DNA of 64,000 nt from Shewanella subflava. Its GTDB lineage: Bacteria > Pseudomonadota > Gammaproteobacteria > Enterobacterales > Shewanellaceae. The DNA is taken from positions 62,001 to 126,000 of the forward strand of contig NZ_JAPDMX010000002.1 in NCBI RefSeq assembly GCF_025971955.1. The letters run 5' to 3'. Below are positions 54,075 to 62,432 of the stretch, one piece after another; position 1 is the stretch's first letter, and each line of letters begins with the position of its first letter. The notes under the pieces were generated by a model. That model saw only the letters and a program-made list of their open reading frames with translations. It made no database searches and was not told the DNA's origin. Made by a program: the position numbers and the translations under genes.

Positions 54075-54694
54075 TATCTACCTCCCTTCTCTAATGTAAA
54101 GTCTAGTTGAACAGTCATACCAGGTTGTTTTAATGGCTTGCCATCAACAATTTTAGGCTTATATTTCCACTTCTTTAATGCACGAATTGCTTCGCGATCA
54201 AATAAGCGCTTTGGTTCAGCCTTGATAACAGAAACGTCATCAACACCACCTAATTCGTTAATGGTAAACGACAGTTGAACCCAACCTTCCTTACCATCAC
54301 GAGCTGCAGCAATAGGATATTGAGGCTCGATACGAACAATAGGTGTAGCATCACCATCACGAGTCATCATATTACCAAGCTTAAAGCCTGTAGATGCTGA
54401 ACCCGCTTCAACACCACCCATATTGAACGACATATTCGTATCAATATTGTTTGAAGCATCTGGAGGTGTAGTATCCGGCTTCGGTGGTTGCTCTGGTGGT
54501 GGTGGTGGCTTAGGAGTCACCCTTGGTTTCTTCTGTGCCTTCGAATCCTGCTTATCCATCGTAATTTCAATAACAGGGGTCTCAGTCGACTCATCGTTGC
54601 GCTGTGCACCGCCGCCGACTAAGAATGCCATGAAGGCGAACAGACCAAAAGTCACTGCGGCACCAATGATGATTGATACGAGTGCTCTTAGCAT
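54074..54694 (-). CDS. tonB: TonB energy-transducing protein (TonB2 type)
   Basis: About 206 residues from the ATG at 54692-54694; ATG at 54703 (inside the exbD end) is an alternative. One membrane helix (IIIGAAVTFGLFAFMAFLVGG), a Pro/Lys-rich periplasmic stretch (PKPPPPPEQPPKP) and the C-terminal TonB domain (VRIEPQYPIAAARDGKEGWV ... KWKYKPKIVDGKP). It links the proton motive force to outer-membrane receptors. The short length fits TonB2-class proteins that work with TtpC. Confidence 0.92.
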   Translation of the reverse strand: MLRALVSIIIGAAVTFGLFAFMAFLVGGGAQRNDESTETPVIEITMDKQDSKAQKKPRVTPKPPPPPEQPPKPDTTPPDASNNIDTNMSFNMGGVEAGSASTGFKLGNMMTRDGDATPIVRIEPQYPIAAARDGKEGWVQLSFTINELGGVDDVSVIKAEPKRLFDREAIRALKKWKYKPKIVDGKPLKQPGMTVQLDFTLEKGGR

Positions 54695-54695
54695 A

Positions 54696-55100
54696 TTACT
54701 CATTCCCCGCTGATACAGAAATTTTGTCAATACCGGCAGCTTTAACGTTATCAAGCACTTTAACCACTAAGCCATGCTGAGTGTCTTTGTCTGCTTGAAT
54801 AAGAACAGCTGCTTCTGGTGCTTCAGCTAACATACGCTCTACGTTAGCTGTTACACGCTCGATATCAACCTGACGGTTTTCCATCATAATTACACCAGTT
54901 TTACTGATGCCAATAAAGATGTTTGCCGATGGTTTAGACGTAGCCTGTGACGCTTTAGGCTTGTTATAGTCTAAGCCTGATGGCTTAACAAACGATGTTG
55001 TTACAATAAAGAAAATCAGCATGATAAACACGATGTCTAGCATCGGGGTCATATCAATTTGAGCTTCCTCTTCCATACTGGAATGCTTCTTACGTGCCAT
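54696..55100 (-). CDS. exbD: ExbD-type biopolymer transporter
   Basis: 134 residues from the ATG at 55098-55100, with AGAGAGA upstream. N-terminal acidic EEEAQIDMTPMLDIVFIMLI with the conserved membrane Asp (D in MTPMLD) used in proton coupling, then a periplasmic domain. Middle of the TtpC-ExbB-ExbD-TonB operon. Confidence 0.94.
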   Translation of the reverse strand: MARKKHSSMEEEAQIDMTPMLDIVFIMLIFFIVTTSFVKPSGLDYNKPKASQATSKPSANIFIGISKTGVIMMENRQVDIERVTANVERMLAEAPEAAVLIQADKDTQHGLVVKVLDNVKAAGIDKISVSAGNE

Positions 55101-55113
55101 GTTCAATCTCTCT

Positions 55114-55641
55114 CTAGTGGTGAGGCATGCTGTCTTTTAGCTTTTCTAAACTGATTCTCATTTTCGAGTCCAAACGGGTGCTAAAGAAAACACCTGAAAG
55201 AGCTGCTACCATTCCTGCCATTGTAGGCATTGTGGCCATTGAGATACCAGCCGCCATTAAACGAGCATTACTCGTCCCCTGAACTGCCATCACATCGAAT
55301 ACTGAAATCATACCGGTTACGGTACCTAATAAACCAATCATTGGACAAATGGCAACTAGGGTTTTGATTAACAGCATACGTGCATTCAAATCTTGCTTCG
55401 CTTGGGACACCCAAGCTTCACGGATACGGTGTGCATGCCAAGAGTGTGTTTCATCTCTGGCTTCCCATGCAGCAATAATAGCTTGATGTTGCTTCGGTGA
55501 TATCCAATTTAGATACCAATAACGCTCAAGCATTAAAACCCACATTAGGAAAAGCACAGCTGCTACCAACCAGAGGACGTCGCCTCCGGAGGCCATGAAG
55601 CCCCTGACGGAATCCCATATGTCCATCAGGATTAGCATCAT
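55114..55641 (-). CDS. exbB: ExbB-type proton channel protein
   Basis: 175 residues with three membrane helices, matching short ExbB2 proteins: VLWLVAAVLFLMWVLMLERYWYL, then CPMIGLLGTVTGMISVFDVMAV and MATMPTMAGMVAALSGVFFS. It follows ttpC with a TAATG junction, so the two are coupled. Confidence 0.94.
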   Translation of the reverse strand: MMLILMDIWDSVRGFMASGGDVLWLVAAVLFLMWVLMLERYWYLNWISPKQHQAIIAAWEARDETHSWHAHRIREAWVSQAKQDLNARMLLIKTLVAICPMIGLLGTVTGMISVFDVMAVQGTSNARLMAAGISMATMPTMAGMVAALSGVFFSTRLDSKMRISLEKLKDSMPHH

Positions 55642-56996
55642 TAGTCAGCCCTCTTCTCAGCGTGCTCTGCAATGATTCCGGCGCTTTGTTCTTCAAGAAC
55701 TTGAACGATAGATTTGCTACGTGCAACAACTACAGCGTGTAATAACATTAACGGTAATGCAGCGATTAGACCTTGAACCGTTGTGATAAGTGCCATAGAG
55801 ATACCACCTGCCATCAATTTAGGGTCACCTGTACCGAATAACTGAATAGATTGGAAGGTTGCAATCATACCGGTTACTGTACCTAAAAGACCCATCATAG
55901 GTGCGATAGCTGCAATAACTTTAATGATAGAAATACGTGCTTCTAAAGCAGGCGTTTCTTTTAAGATAGCTTCGTCAAGTTTTAACTCTAGAGTTTCAAC
56001 GTCAACATCTTTGTTATTTTGATAAACTTTTAAGATGCGACCTAAAGCGTTGTTACCTGGGTTATCAATGTTCTTACGTTGACTGTTCACTTTACCACCA
56101 ATGATAGTAAGAGTGATTAAACGTTCAACTGCAATCAACATACCTAATGCTAATAAAGCAAGAATGATATAACCAATTGTTCCACCTGCTTCTAAACGAT
56201 CTTCTAAGCTGGCTTTGTTAGTGAAGATGTTCAATAACACGCCACGGGCTGGATCGATATAGAAAGGAGCTGTACCTGAAGAGGTATTTTCCCACGAACC
56301 TACAGCACTGACTTGATAGCCTTCAGGTTGCTGTGATAACTGTTGAATTAAACCTAATTCAGGTTTGTATACAACATATTTACCCTCAGCTGTTAAGTTG
56401 AATGGACCTACACGATGAATAGTAGTGTTAGCAACGTTACCGTCAATAGCAGTTACTGAACCTTCGAACTTAACCACTTTACCAGATTCAACCATTTCGA
56501 ATAATTGAGCTTCCCAGAATTGTTCTAGTTCTTCAATTTTCGGTAATGATTTGCGCGCACCTAAGTCTGCGATGAATGCATCACGACCTGGATACTGTGC
56601 ACTGATATTAGATGCAGAAAGCTTACCAGCGAAATCGCCCGCTTCACCTTTAACAACACCGAACATTTCACCCAAGTCACCTTGAGCTGTTTTTAAGTCC
56701 TCTTCTAACTGAGCAAGCTTACGCTCGTTATCTAAAAACGCTTGGTTAAGATCTTTACCACGTTGTTTTTCTGCTGCTAGAGCGTCTTTTTCACGTTTTA
56801 GTAAAGATGCTTTATCGCCACGTTCAGCTTGGAATTCTCTTTCACGCTTAGCGTTTGTTTTGCCTTCGTTAGCACGGTCAACTTTCACTTGTTGTAACAG
56901 TTGGTCAATAGTTTTTGGTGCATCTGCAGCAGAAACCATACCGGCTGTTAAAGAGAAAGTTGCAGCTACTAGCGCTGATGTAATTAACTTCTTCAT
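55641..56996 (-). CDS. ttpC: TtpC: MotA/TolQ/ExbB-family protein with periplasmic coiled coil
   Basis: 451 residues. Signal peptide (ending GMVSAADAP), a long periplasmic coiled-coil and head region (about 30-260), then the ExbB-like membrane core (about 265-440: GYIILALLALGMLIAVERLI, APMMGLLGTVTGMIATFQSI, ALITTVQGLIAALPLMLLHA). Homologues (TtpC in Vibrio) are essential for TonB2-dependent uptake. Start ATG shared with the upstream stop as TAATG. Confidence 0.93.
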   Translation of the reverse strand: MKKLITSALVAATFSLTAGMVSAADAPKTIDQLLQQVKVDRANEGKTNAKREREFQAERGDKASLLKREKDALAAEKQRGKDLNQAFLDNERKLAQLEEDLKTAQGDLGEMFGVVKGEAGDFAGKLSASNISAQYPGRDAFIADLGARKSLPKIEELEQFWEAQLFEMVESGKVVKFEGSVTAIDGNVANTTIHRVGPFNLTAEGKYVVYKPELGLIQQLSQQPEGYQVSAVGSWENTSSGTAPFYIDPARGVLLNIFTNKASLEDRLEAGGTIGYIILALLALGMLIAVERLITLTIIGGKVNSQRKNIDNPGNNALGRILKVYQNNKDVDVETLELKLDEAILKETPALEARISIIKVIAAIAPMMGLLGTVTGMIATFQSIQLFGTGDPKLMAGGISMALITTVQGLIAALPLMLLHAVVVARSKSIVQVLEEQSAGIIAEHAEKRAD

Positions 56997-57778
56997 TATT
57001 GTGCAGTCTCCGCAGCTGGAATTGGTAATGCGAATAGGTCTAGAGCGCCTTGCTTACGAGCAATACGAATACCTTTGGTAATGTCGCGTAAATAGCTGTC
57101 TTCTAACTTGTTCCAAGTTTTAGCGTCAGCGTCATACATCCAAGCTGTTTTTTGATCTAAGCTTTGCGCATAAAGAGCTACACGACCTAGGTTAAAGAAA
57201 TCAACTAACACTTCTTTACCATCAAGGTTTAGCTTACCAGTGTGAACTGCAACGAAGTTACCGTATTCACGCTCAATGCTGTATGCATCGAGGATTAAAC
57301 GGTATTTTTCAGCTAAGGTAACTTCAGCTGTGTTAAGAATGTTTTTTAAGTTTTCAACACGTTCTTTACGAACTTCAGTGTTGAATGGTAAGTCTAATTG
57401 AACAAACTGTTCTAAGGCTTCAACCATTTTAAACATTAATGGCACAACGCCTTGACGTAAACGGTCAACACCGTTGATATCATTTTGGATTGCATCCATT
57501 GAATTTTGTTGATCAGCTACCAAACCAGCGACGTAGTCATTATAAGACTTCAGCGATTCACGCTCATCAGCAACACTGCCGTACTCAAACAACATGTCTT
57601 GAGCTTGGTCAAAATATTTGTCAACTTTTTGTTGTGACGCTGCAGAATCTGCGTGAATTTTGCTGTCCGCCTTTTGCACATCGGCAAGAGGATTTGCAAC
57701 TACCAAGTTGCTACTAGCTAATGCCAGTGCGCCAACAAGTGCAGTAGCGATTTTTGTTCTATTGCTTACCTTGGACAT
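56996..57778 (-). CDS. DUF3450 periplasmic coiled-coil protein
   Basis: 260 residues from the ATG at 57776-57778; a TTG three codons earlier is possible. Signal peptide (ALVGALALASSNLVVANP), then mostly helical coiled coil (VDKYFDQAQDMLFEYGSVAD ... RQGVVPLMFKMVEALEQFVQ). DUF3450 genes regularly precede ttpC; the role is unknown, perhaps a partner of the TtpC periplasmic domain. First gene of the operon. Confidence 0.88.
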   Translation of the reverse strand: MSKVSNRTKIATALVGALALASSNLVVANPLADVQKADSKIHADSAASQQKVDKYFDQAQDMLFEYGSVADERESLKSYNDYVAGLVADQQNSMDAIQNDINGVDRLRQGVVPLMFKMVEALEQFVQLDLPFNTEVRKERVENLKNILNTAEVTLAEKYRLILDAYSIEREYGNFVAVHTGKLNLDGKEVLVDFFNLGRVALYAQSLDQKTAWMYDADAKTWNKLEDSYLRDITKGIRIARKQGALDLFALPIPAAETAQ

Positions 57779-58082
57779 AGTTCCCAACCAATTTGAAGTG
57801 AATTAAAAAAGTGTAGAGTGTATAACTGTAAACGTTTGATAACTGCGTTAATAAATCGTTAACAACTATAAGTCTATCTTTCTCTTGTGATTGTTAGTTT
57901 TTCTTCCCTTTTCTACACCTGCTAAGGCATAGACCCGCTCGCATCATTTCACAAAATGTTGACCTGTGTCAACATTTGGGAACATCTAAAAGAACTGGAA
58001 AGATGTGTTAATCTGCCATTTTAATTTGAAAGATTATTTTCTATACATTTAGTGAGTATTTTTTGATAATTACAGCCTATCG
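57779..58082. other. 304-bp region upstream of the TonB2 operon
   Basis: Likely promoter region for the DUF3450-ttpC operon. No Fur-like box was recognised. Minor dyads such as GTTGACCTGTGTCAAC (57959-57974) occur. Nothing else clear. Confidence 0.4.
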
Positions 58083-59051
58083 TTAAGGTTTTTTATCTGT
58101 ATTATCTTTTTGTAGAGACAATATATAAGCAATAGGTTCTCCACCTTCGACAACCATGTCGGATCTAAGTACTACAAGATTAAGCTTGCTAGCTTCACAT
58201 AAAATACTATTCAATTTTTGATTATCGACAGCCGCATTGATAAGCTCACATAGCCTTTGCTTTGATGATGATATTTCTTGTTCGATGAAGTCGATAAATT
58301 CATTTTTTCGACTCACAGGCCAAAACATGCCTTGCGTGAAAAATTGACCTACGTACATCATCAACTCACTTTCTTTTGCTGTTGATTCATCAGTTTGCAC
58401 AAGAGATTTTATATCTTTATTAATTTGATGTCTGAGCGCTTCACACTCTTTATTTTGTTTTATTTTAATAACATCATCATGCGTTTGAACCTCACCCATT
58501 GCCACAATAAGCTTGCTCATATTGCCTAATAAACTCTGCACGTAAGGTTGAGTGATAAATTGATAAATCTTTTGGTTGGCCTTTAAAATTCTTGAGTCTA
58601 TATGATGCAAAACGAAAAGACATTGTCCTTTTATTTTTAACACCCTAGCGATTTCTGACAATGTTAGTAATATCGAAGAATATTCTATTCCAAATTGTGA
58701 TATGCAAAAATCAAATGTTTCTGACTCAAAAGGTAAAACTTCGCAATTGACTCCAGATATCAATTTAATGTCAATATTGCTATTTGTATGTCTGTTTGGG
58801 TCAAGATTAACCTGAGCCTGATCTACGGCAATAATTTGCCCATTGGTATCATGCTGAGATAAACAATCTTGAATCAACAAAGGTAATGAAGCGTTTCCCG
58901 TGCACAAATCTAACAGATTAAAGTTTGCAGGTAACTTAGTTGCAAATGTTTCCCATATGACTTTTAACTCTCCTTGATAATTCTGCTGTAATTCTGAACC
59001 AAATGAAGTCACATAACCTTGCTTCCAATAGTCAGACCAATGTTGAGTCAT
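58083..59051 (-). CDS. Class I SAM-dependent methyltransferase
   Basis: 322 residues. SAM motif I LLDLCTGNASLPLLI, motif II-like IIAVDQAQVN, and FDFCISQFGIEYSSIL place it with the small-molecule methyltransferases. The C-terminal 150 residues are Lys/Glu-rich and not recognised. Substrate unknown. It lies between the TonB2 operon and a TonB receptor, in the same direction, with a terminator upstream, so it may be an independent unit. Confidence 0.8.
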   Translation of the reverse strand: MTQHWSDYWKQGYVTSFGSELQQNYQGELKVIWETFATKLPANFNLLDLCTGNASLPLLIQDCLSQHDTNGQIIAVDQAQVNLDPNRHTNSNIDIKLISGVNCEVLPFESETFDFCISQFGIEYSSILLTLSEIARVLKIKGQCLFVLHHIDSRILKANQKIYQFITQPYVQSLLGNMSKLIVAMGEVQTHDDVIKIKQNKECEALRHQINKDIKSLVQTDESTAKESELMMYVGQFFTQGMFWPVSRKNEFIDFIEQEISSSKQRLCELINAAVDNQKLNSILCEASKLNLVVLRSDMVVEGGEPIAYILSLQKDNTDKKP

Positions 59052-59086
59052 ACCCCCACCTACAAATGCTTAATTTTTGAATATAA

Positions 59087-59109
59087 AAAAGGCTCACTAG
59101 GAGCCTTTT
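59087..59109 (-). terminator. Terminator after the TonB-dependent receptor gene
   Basis: Perfect 9-bp stem AAAAGGCTC / GAGCCTTTT with a 5-nt loop; the minus strand continues with T2 (TTTTTTATATTC). 30 bp after the receptor stop. Confidence 0.88.
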
Positions 59110-59138
59110 CAATTATGACAAATTATATTTCTCTAAGA

Positions 59139-61736
59139 TTAGAACTTAAGAGTATAACTTGCGCGGTACTCACGACCATAGTTGTTATATAGGTCAGCAT
59201 TGTCAAATGTACCAGCTGAACTTAATACTGGGTCTTCATCTGTTAGGTTGTTAATACCTAGTAAGATTGAACCAAAGTTACCAGCATCATATACATAGCT
59301 TAAGTTATGAATTAACCAAGAATCTAAGTGACCAGTATCATCATCTTCATACGTAGAATCAGTGTAGTTAGAGTTCCAAGAAACGCTGTGATCACCGATC
59401 ATGTAGTTTAAGGTAATGTTAGACTTAAAGTCTGGTGAGCCATTCCAACCGGCAATATCAGTTGCACCAGAACCACCTTCAATTTCTTGTTTATACTCAA
59501 GAACGAAGCTGTTGTTCCAGTTTACACCGAAATCACCTACACCAGTTTCAAACTTAGCATTTAACGCTACGTCAACACCTGTGATTTCTAATTTGTCACC
59601 GTTACCATAACCAGTACCGACTTCATTTGCACGACCTAATGTTCCACCTGGGCCGTTAGGAGCACGGTTAACATAGAAAGTTTCTGAAGTTGGTAAAGTA
59701 CCAGCATCAATACCACGCATTACGTTAGTGATTGAACGACGGCTAATAACATCATCAATGTTTAAGTTGAAGTAATCAACTTTCAAACCGATGTCATCAA
59801 CGATATCCCAAGCAACACCAAAGTTAACATATTCAGATGTTTCAGGACCTAGATCTTTGTTAGCACGAATATAAGTATCAAACTGACGTGAAGCACAATC
59901 AGCATCTGAAATACCGTTAGATTGACAGAATGGGTAGTCGGTACCAGTATCAGCACTGAAAGTAGTTGCTGCATATAACTGGTCTAATGAAGGTGCACGG
60001 AATGCTTCTGAGTAAGATGCACGAACAACAACATTATCAAGCGCTTGCCAACGAACAGAAGCTTTAGGCGCTACGTTGTTACCAAAGTCTGAATAATCAT
60101 CGTAACGAGCAGCTAAGTTTAATTCTACGTCATCAATAATTGGTAATACGGCTTCATAGAATGCAGCCCATACTTGACGGTCGCCACCAGCAGAGTTACC
60201 AGCACTACCACCAATTAAACCAGCTTCAGATTGTGCATCATACACTTCACTGAACTGTTGATCGAAGTACTCCATACCGAAGTAATGAGCTACCATACCA
60301 CCTGGTAATTCGAAAGCATCAAATCCAATACCACCGCTGTACTGATCAAATGTAGCGCGACCTTGAGTTAAGGTTGTCGCTTTCATGTTGTTAATGCCGT
60401 CTTCTGAACCTAGATCAATACCATTTTTTTGGTTATAAGCAAGGCCAGAGTAGCTTAAGTAGTACTCACCGATAGATTTGTTATCAGCGATATTGTGGTG
60501 ATAGTAAACTTCCCACTGCGCGTCATTTAGTGCACTGATGGTACCACGTAAACCTGTTAGGTAATCTTGGTTATAATCGTCAACATTACCATCACGCGTA
60601 CCAATACCTACCCAACGGAAATAACCTGTAGTTTCTTCGCCAAATGGGTTGTGTGGGTTGGTAGCAGACATGTTACGCCAAGGTGCAGCTGGAGGAGCAT
60701 AACGGCCGAATGAATTGTTTTGGGTCACCATTGCACGACCAAACCACTCGATATCTTCTGCAATTTCATAATTAGCATCAACATAAACTGTATTACGGTC
60801 AACAGATGCTTTGTTATATGAAACGTTTGCATAAGCATACATACAATATTCTGAACCTGGGCTCCAATCTGTATCAGCTTTTACTTTTGCGAATACATCA
60901 TTACCGTATTCATTAATTAAATCATCACATAATGGAGATGCTGCTGCTGAAGAGAAATCAGGAGCGGCAACTGTAGCACCATAAATACTCCAACCTGGAG
61001 TATCTACATATGCTTGTGAATTTGCGTTAAGTGCTCCTGCGGCAGTGTAATCACGATCCGCATCAGAAATACCTTTACGATCTTGATGGTCGAAGGAGAA
61101 AGTAATGTTACCTTTATCCATTTGATAACCAGCAACAACTGAGAATTCTTTACTTGTTAATCCGCCGTCTCTTTCACGAGAACCGCCACCAACGTTAAAT
61201 TCAATACCTTGATAGTTCTTTTTCATGATGATGTTAACAACACCAGCAATCGCGTCAGAACCATAGGTAGAAGAAGCACCATCGGTTAAAATTTCAATAC
61301 GTTCAACAGCAGCCATTGGAATAGCGTTTAAGTTAGCTGATGCACCACCAAGTGTTGGTGAACCAGGAAAACGCTTACCATCGATAAGTACTAAAGTACG
61401 GCTTGAACCAGCACCACGTAAATCGATAGTTGCTTGAGATTGAGCAGAGCTACCAGAACGTTCAGAGAACGAACCAAATGAGTTAAGGTTACTGTTACGA
61501 AGAGCATCAGCAACGGTAAAGTTACCTTCCATCTTCATATCTTCAGTAGTGATTGTTGTTACTGGCGAAGCACCTTCTAAATCACTACGCTTAATACGTG
61601 AACCTGTTACTTCAATACGTTCAACTTTTGCGCCATCTTCTTCAGCAGCGAAAACTGCTGGAGCTGTAAATGCAGCTGCTGCTGCACCGCTAACAAGTGC
61701 GAAGCGCACTGACTTAGCTAGTAAATTCTTATGCAT
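59139..61736 (-). CDS. TonB-dependent outer-membrane receptor
   Basis: 865 residues. Signal peptide (about 1-30, ending PAVFAAEEDG), TonB-box-like VERIEVTGSRIKR, plug domain (about 40-170: SPVTTITTEDMKMEG ... LRGAGSSRTLVLIDGKRFPG ... VERIEILTDGASSTYGSDAIAGVVNII), then a 22-stranded barrel ending in the aromatic EYRASYTLKF. This is the large group of Shewanella-type receptors that import siderophores, peptides or sugars; the ligand cannot be read from sequence. The TonB2 operon just downstream is a plausible energy source. RBS GGGAGATAG. Confidence 0.92.
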   Translation of the reverse strand: MHKNLLAKSVRFALVSGAAAAAFTAPAVFAAEEDGAKVERIEVTGSRIKRSDLEGASPVTTITTEDMKMEGNFTVADALRNSNLNSFGSFSERSGSSAQSQATIDLRGAGSSRTLVLIDGKRFPGSPTLGGASANLNAIPMAAVERIEILTDGASSTYGSDAIAGVVNIIMKKNYQGIEFNVGGGSRERDGGLTSKEFSVVAGYQMDKGNITFSFDHQDRKGISDADRDYTAAGALNANSQAYVDTPGWSIYGATVAAPDFSSAAASPLCDDLINEYGNDVFAKVKADTDWSPGSEYCMYAYANVSYNKASVDRNTVYVDANYEIAEDIEWFGRAMVTQNNSFGRYAPPAAPWRNMSATNPHNPFGEETTGYFRWVGIGTRDGNVDDYNQDYLTGLRGTISALNDAQWEVYYHHNIADNKSIGEYYLSYSGLAYNQKNGIDLGSEDGINNMKATTLTQGRATFDQYSGGIGFDAFELPGGMVAHYFGMEYFDQQFSEVYDAQSEAGLIGGSAGNSAGGDRQVWAAFYEAVLPIIDDVELNLAARYDDYSDFGNNVAPKASVRWQALDNVVVRASYSEAFRAPSLDQLYAATTFSADTGTDYPFCQSNGISDADCASRQFDTYIRANKDLGPETSEYVNFGVAWDIVDDIGLKVDYFNLNIDDVISRRSITNVMRGIDAGTLPTSETFYVNRAPNGPGGTLGRANEVGTGYGNGDKLEITGVDVALNAKFETGVGDFGVNWNNSFVLEYKQEIEGGSGATDIAGWNGSPDFKSNITLNYMIGDHSVSWNSNYTDSTYEDDDTGHLDSWLIHNLSYVYDAGNFGSILLGINNLTDEDPVLSSAGTFDNADLYNNYGREYRASYTLKF

Positions 61737-62432
61737 TGTCTATCTCCCTGGACATATTTGTCTTTCTTATAATTCCAACAGTTCATTAATTGACATGCTG
61801 GTTAATGAGAATATGTAACAATACGAGTTACAAAGTCACATTTACAGCGCAATAAAATCACATTTGAAACAAGTAATCAACAATTGATACACCATAAGCG
61901 CAAAAGTTAATCAAGTTATCAGCTTCAAGCTGTTAACTTTTTTGGACATTCAAGAGAGAACCAAAGAAATTACCAATAAAAATCATCAATTTATATTGAT
62001 TTGCAAATTTAACAGCTTAAAAATAGCAACTTTAACAAAATAACAACACACGTATTACCATGGCTCAGCATTTTGATGAGTTAAGCAATTACAAATGTTA
62101 ATTTTTAATTTTTAAAATAATCTTTTTTTTACTGATAAATGGTTAGGGCGGTTTTATCTTTGTTAATAAATTATGCATTAGGCTATTTTGTGTCAGGCAA
62201 TCACAAAACAACGTCGTTTAGCCCACTAATCAATTGAATCTTCATATGCAATGACTGGAAACACCATTAACTTGTAAGCTTAAAACCCACTAAGGTAAAA
62301 AATATAATGGTTTAAACCTATCCAAGAGGTGACGATTAAGAAGAGAATTTTAACTAACAGCCTTCATCGCTAATCCCCCATCAAATTGCGTTTTGTGATG
62401 CGTTAGCAAATTAACTTTGGAGCAGAAAAGCA
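61737..62432. other. 696-bp AT-rich intergenic region between polB and the receptor gene
   Basis: Both flanking genes are on the minus strand, so this holds the receptor promoter/leader and the polB 3' end. Visible: two TCACATTT copies near 61838 and 61859, and a TTTTGTG / CACAAAA dyad (62186-62208). No gene, clear promoter or terminator was found. Confidence 0.5.

Noticed and set aside
62186..62208. CRP site upstream of the TonB receptor gene
   Set aside because: TGTG...TCACA is present, but the spacing is one base too long for the TGTGA-N6-TCACA consensus.
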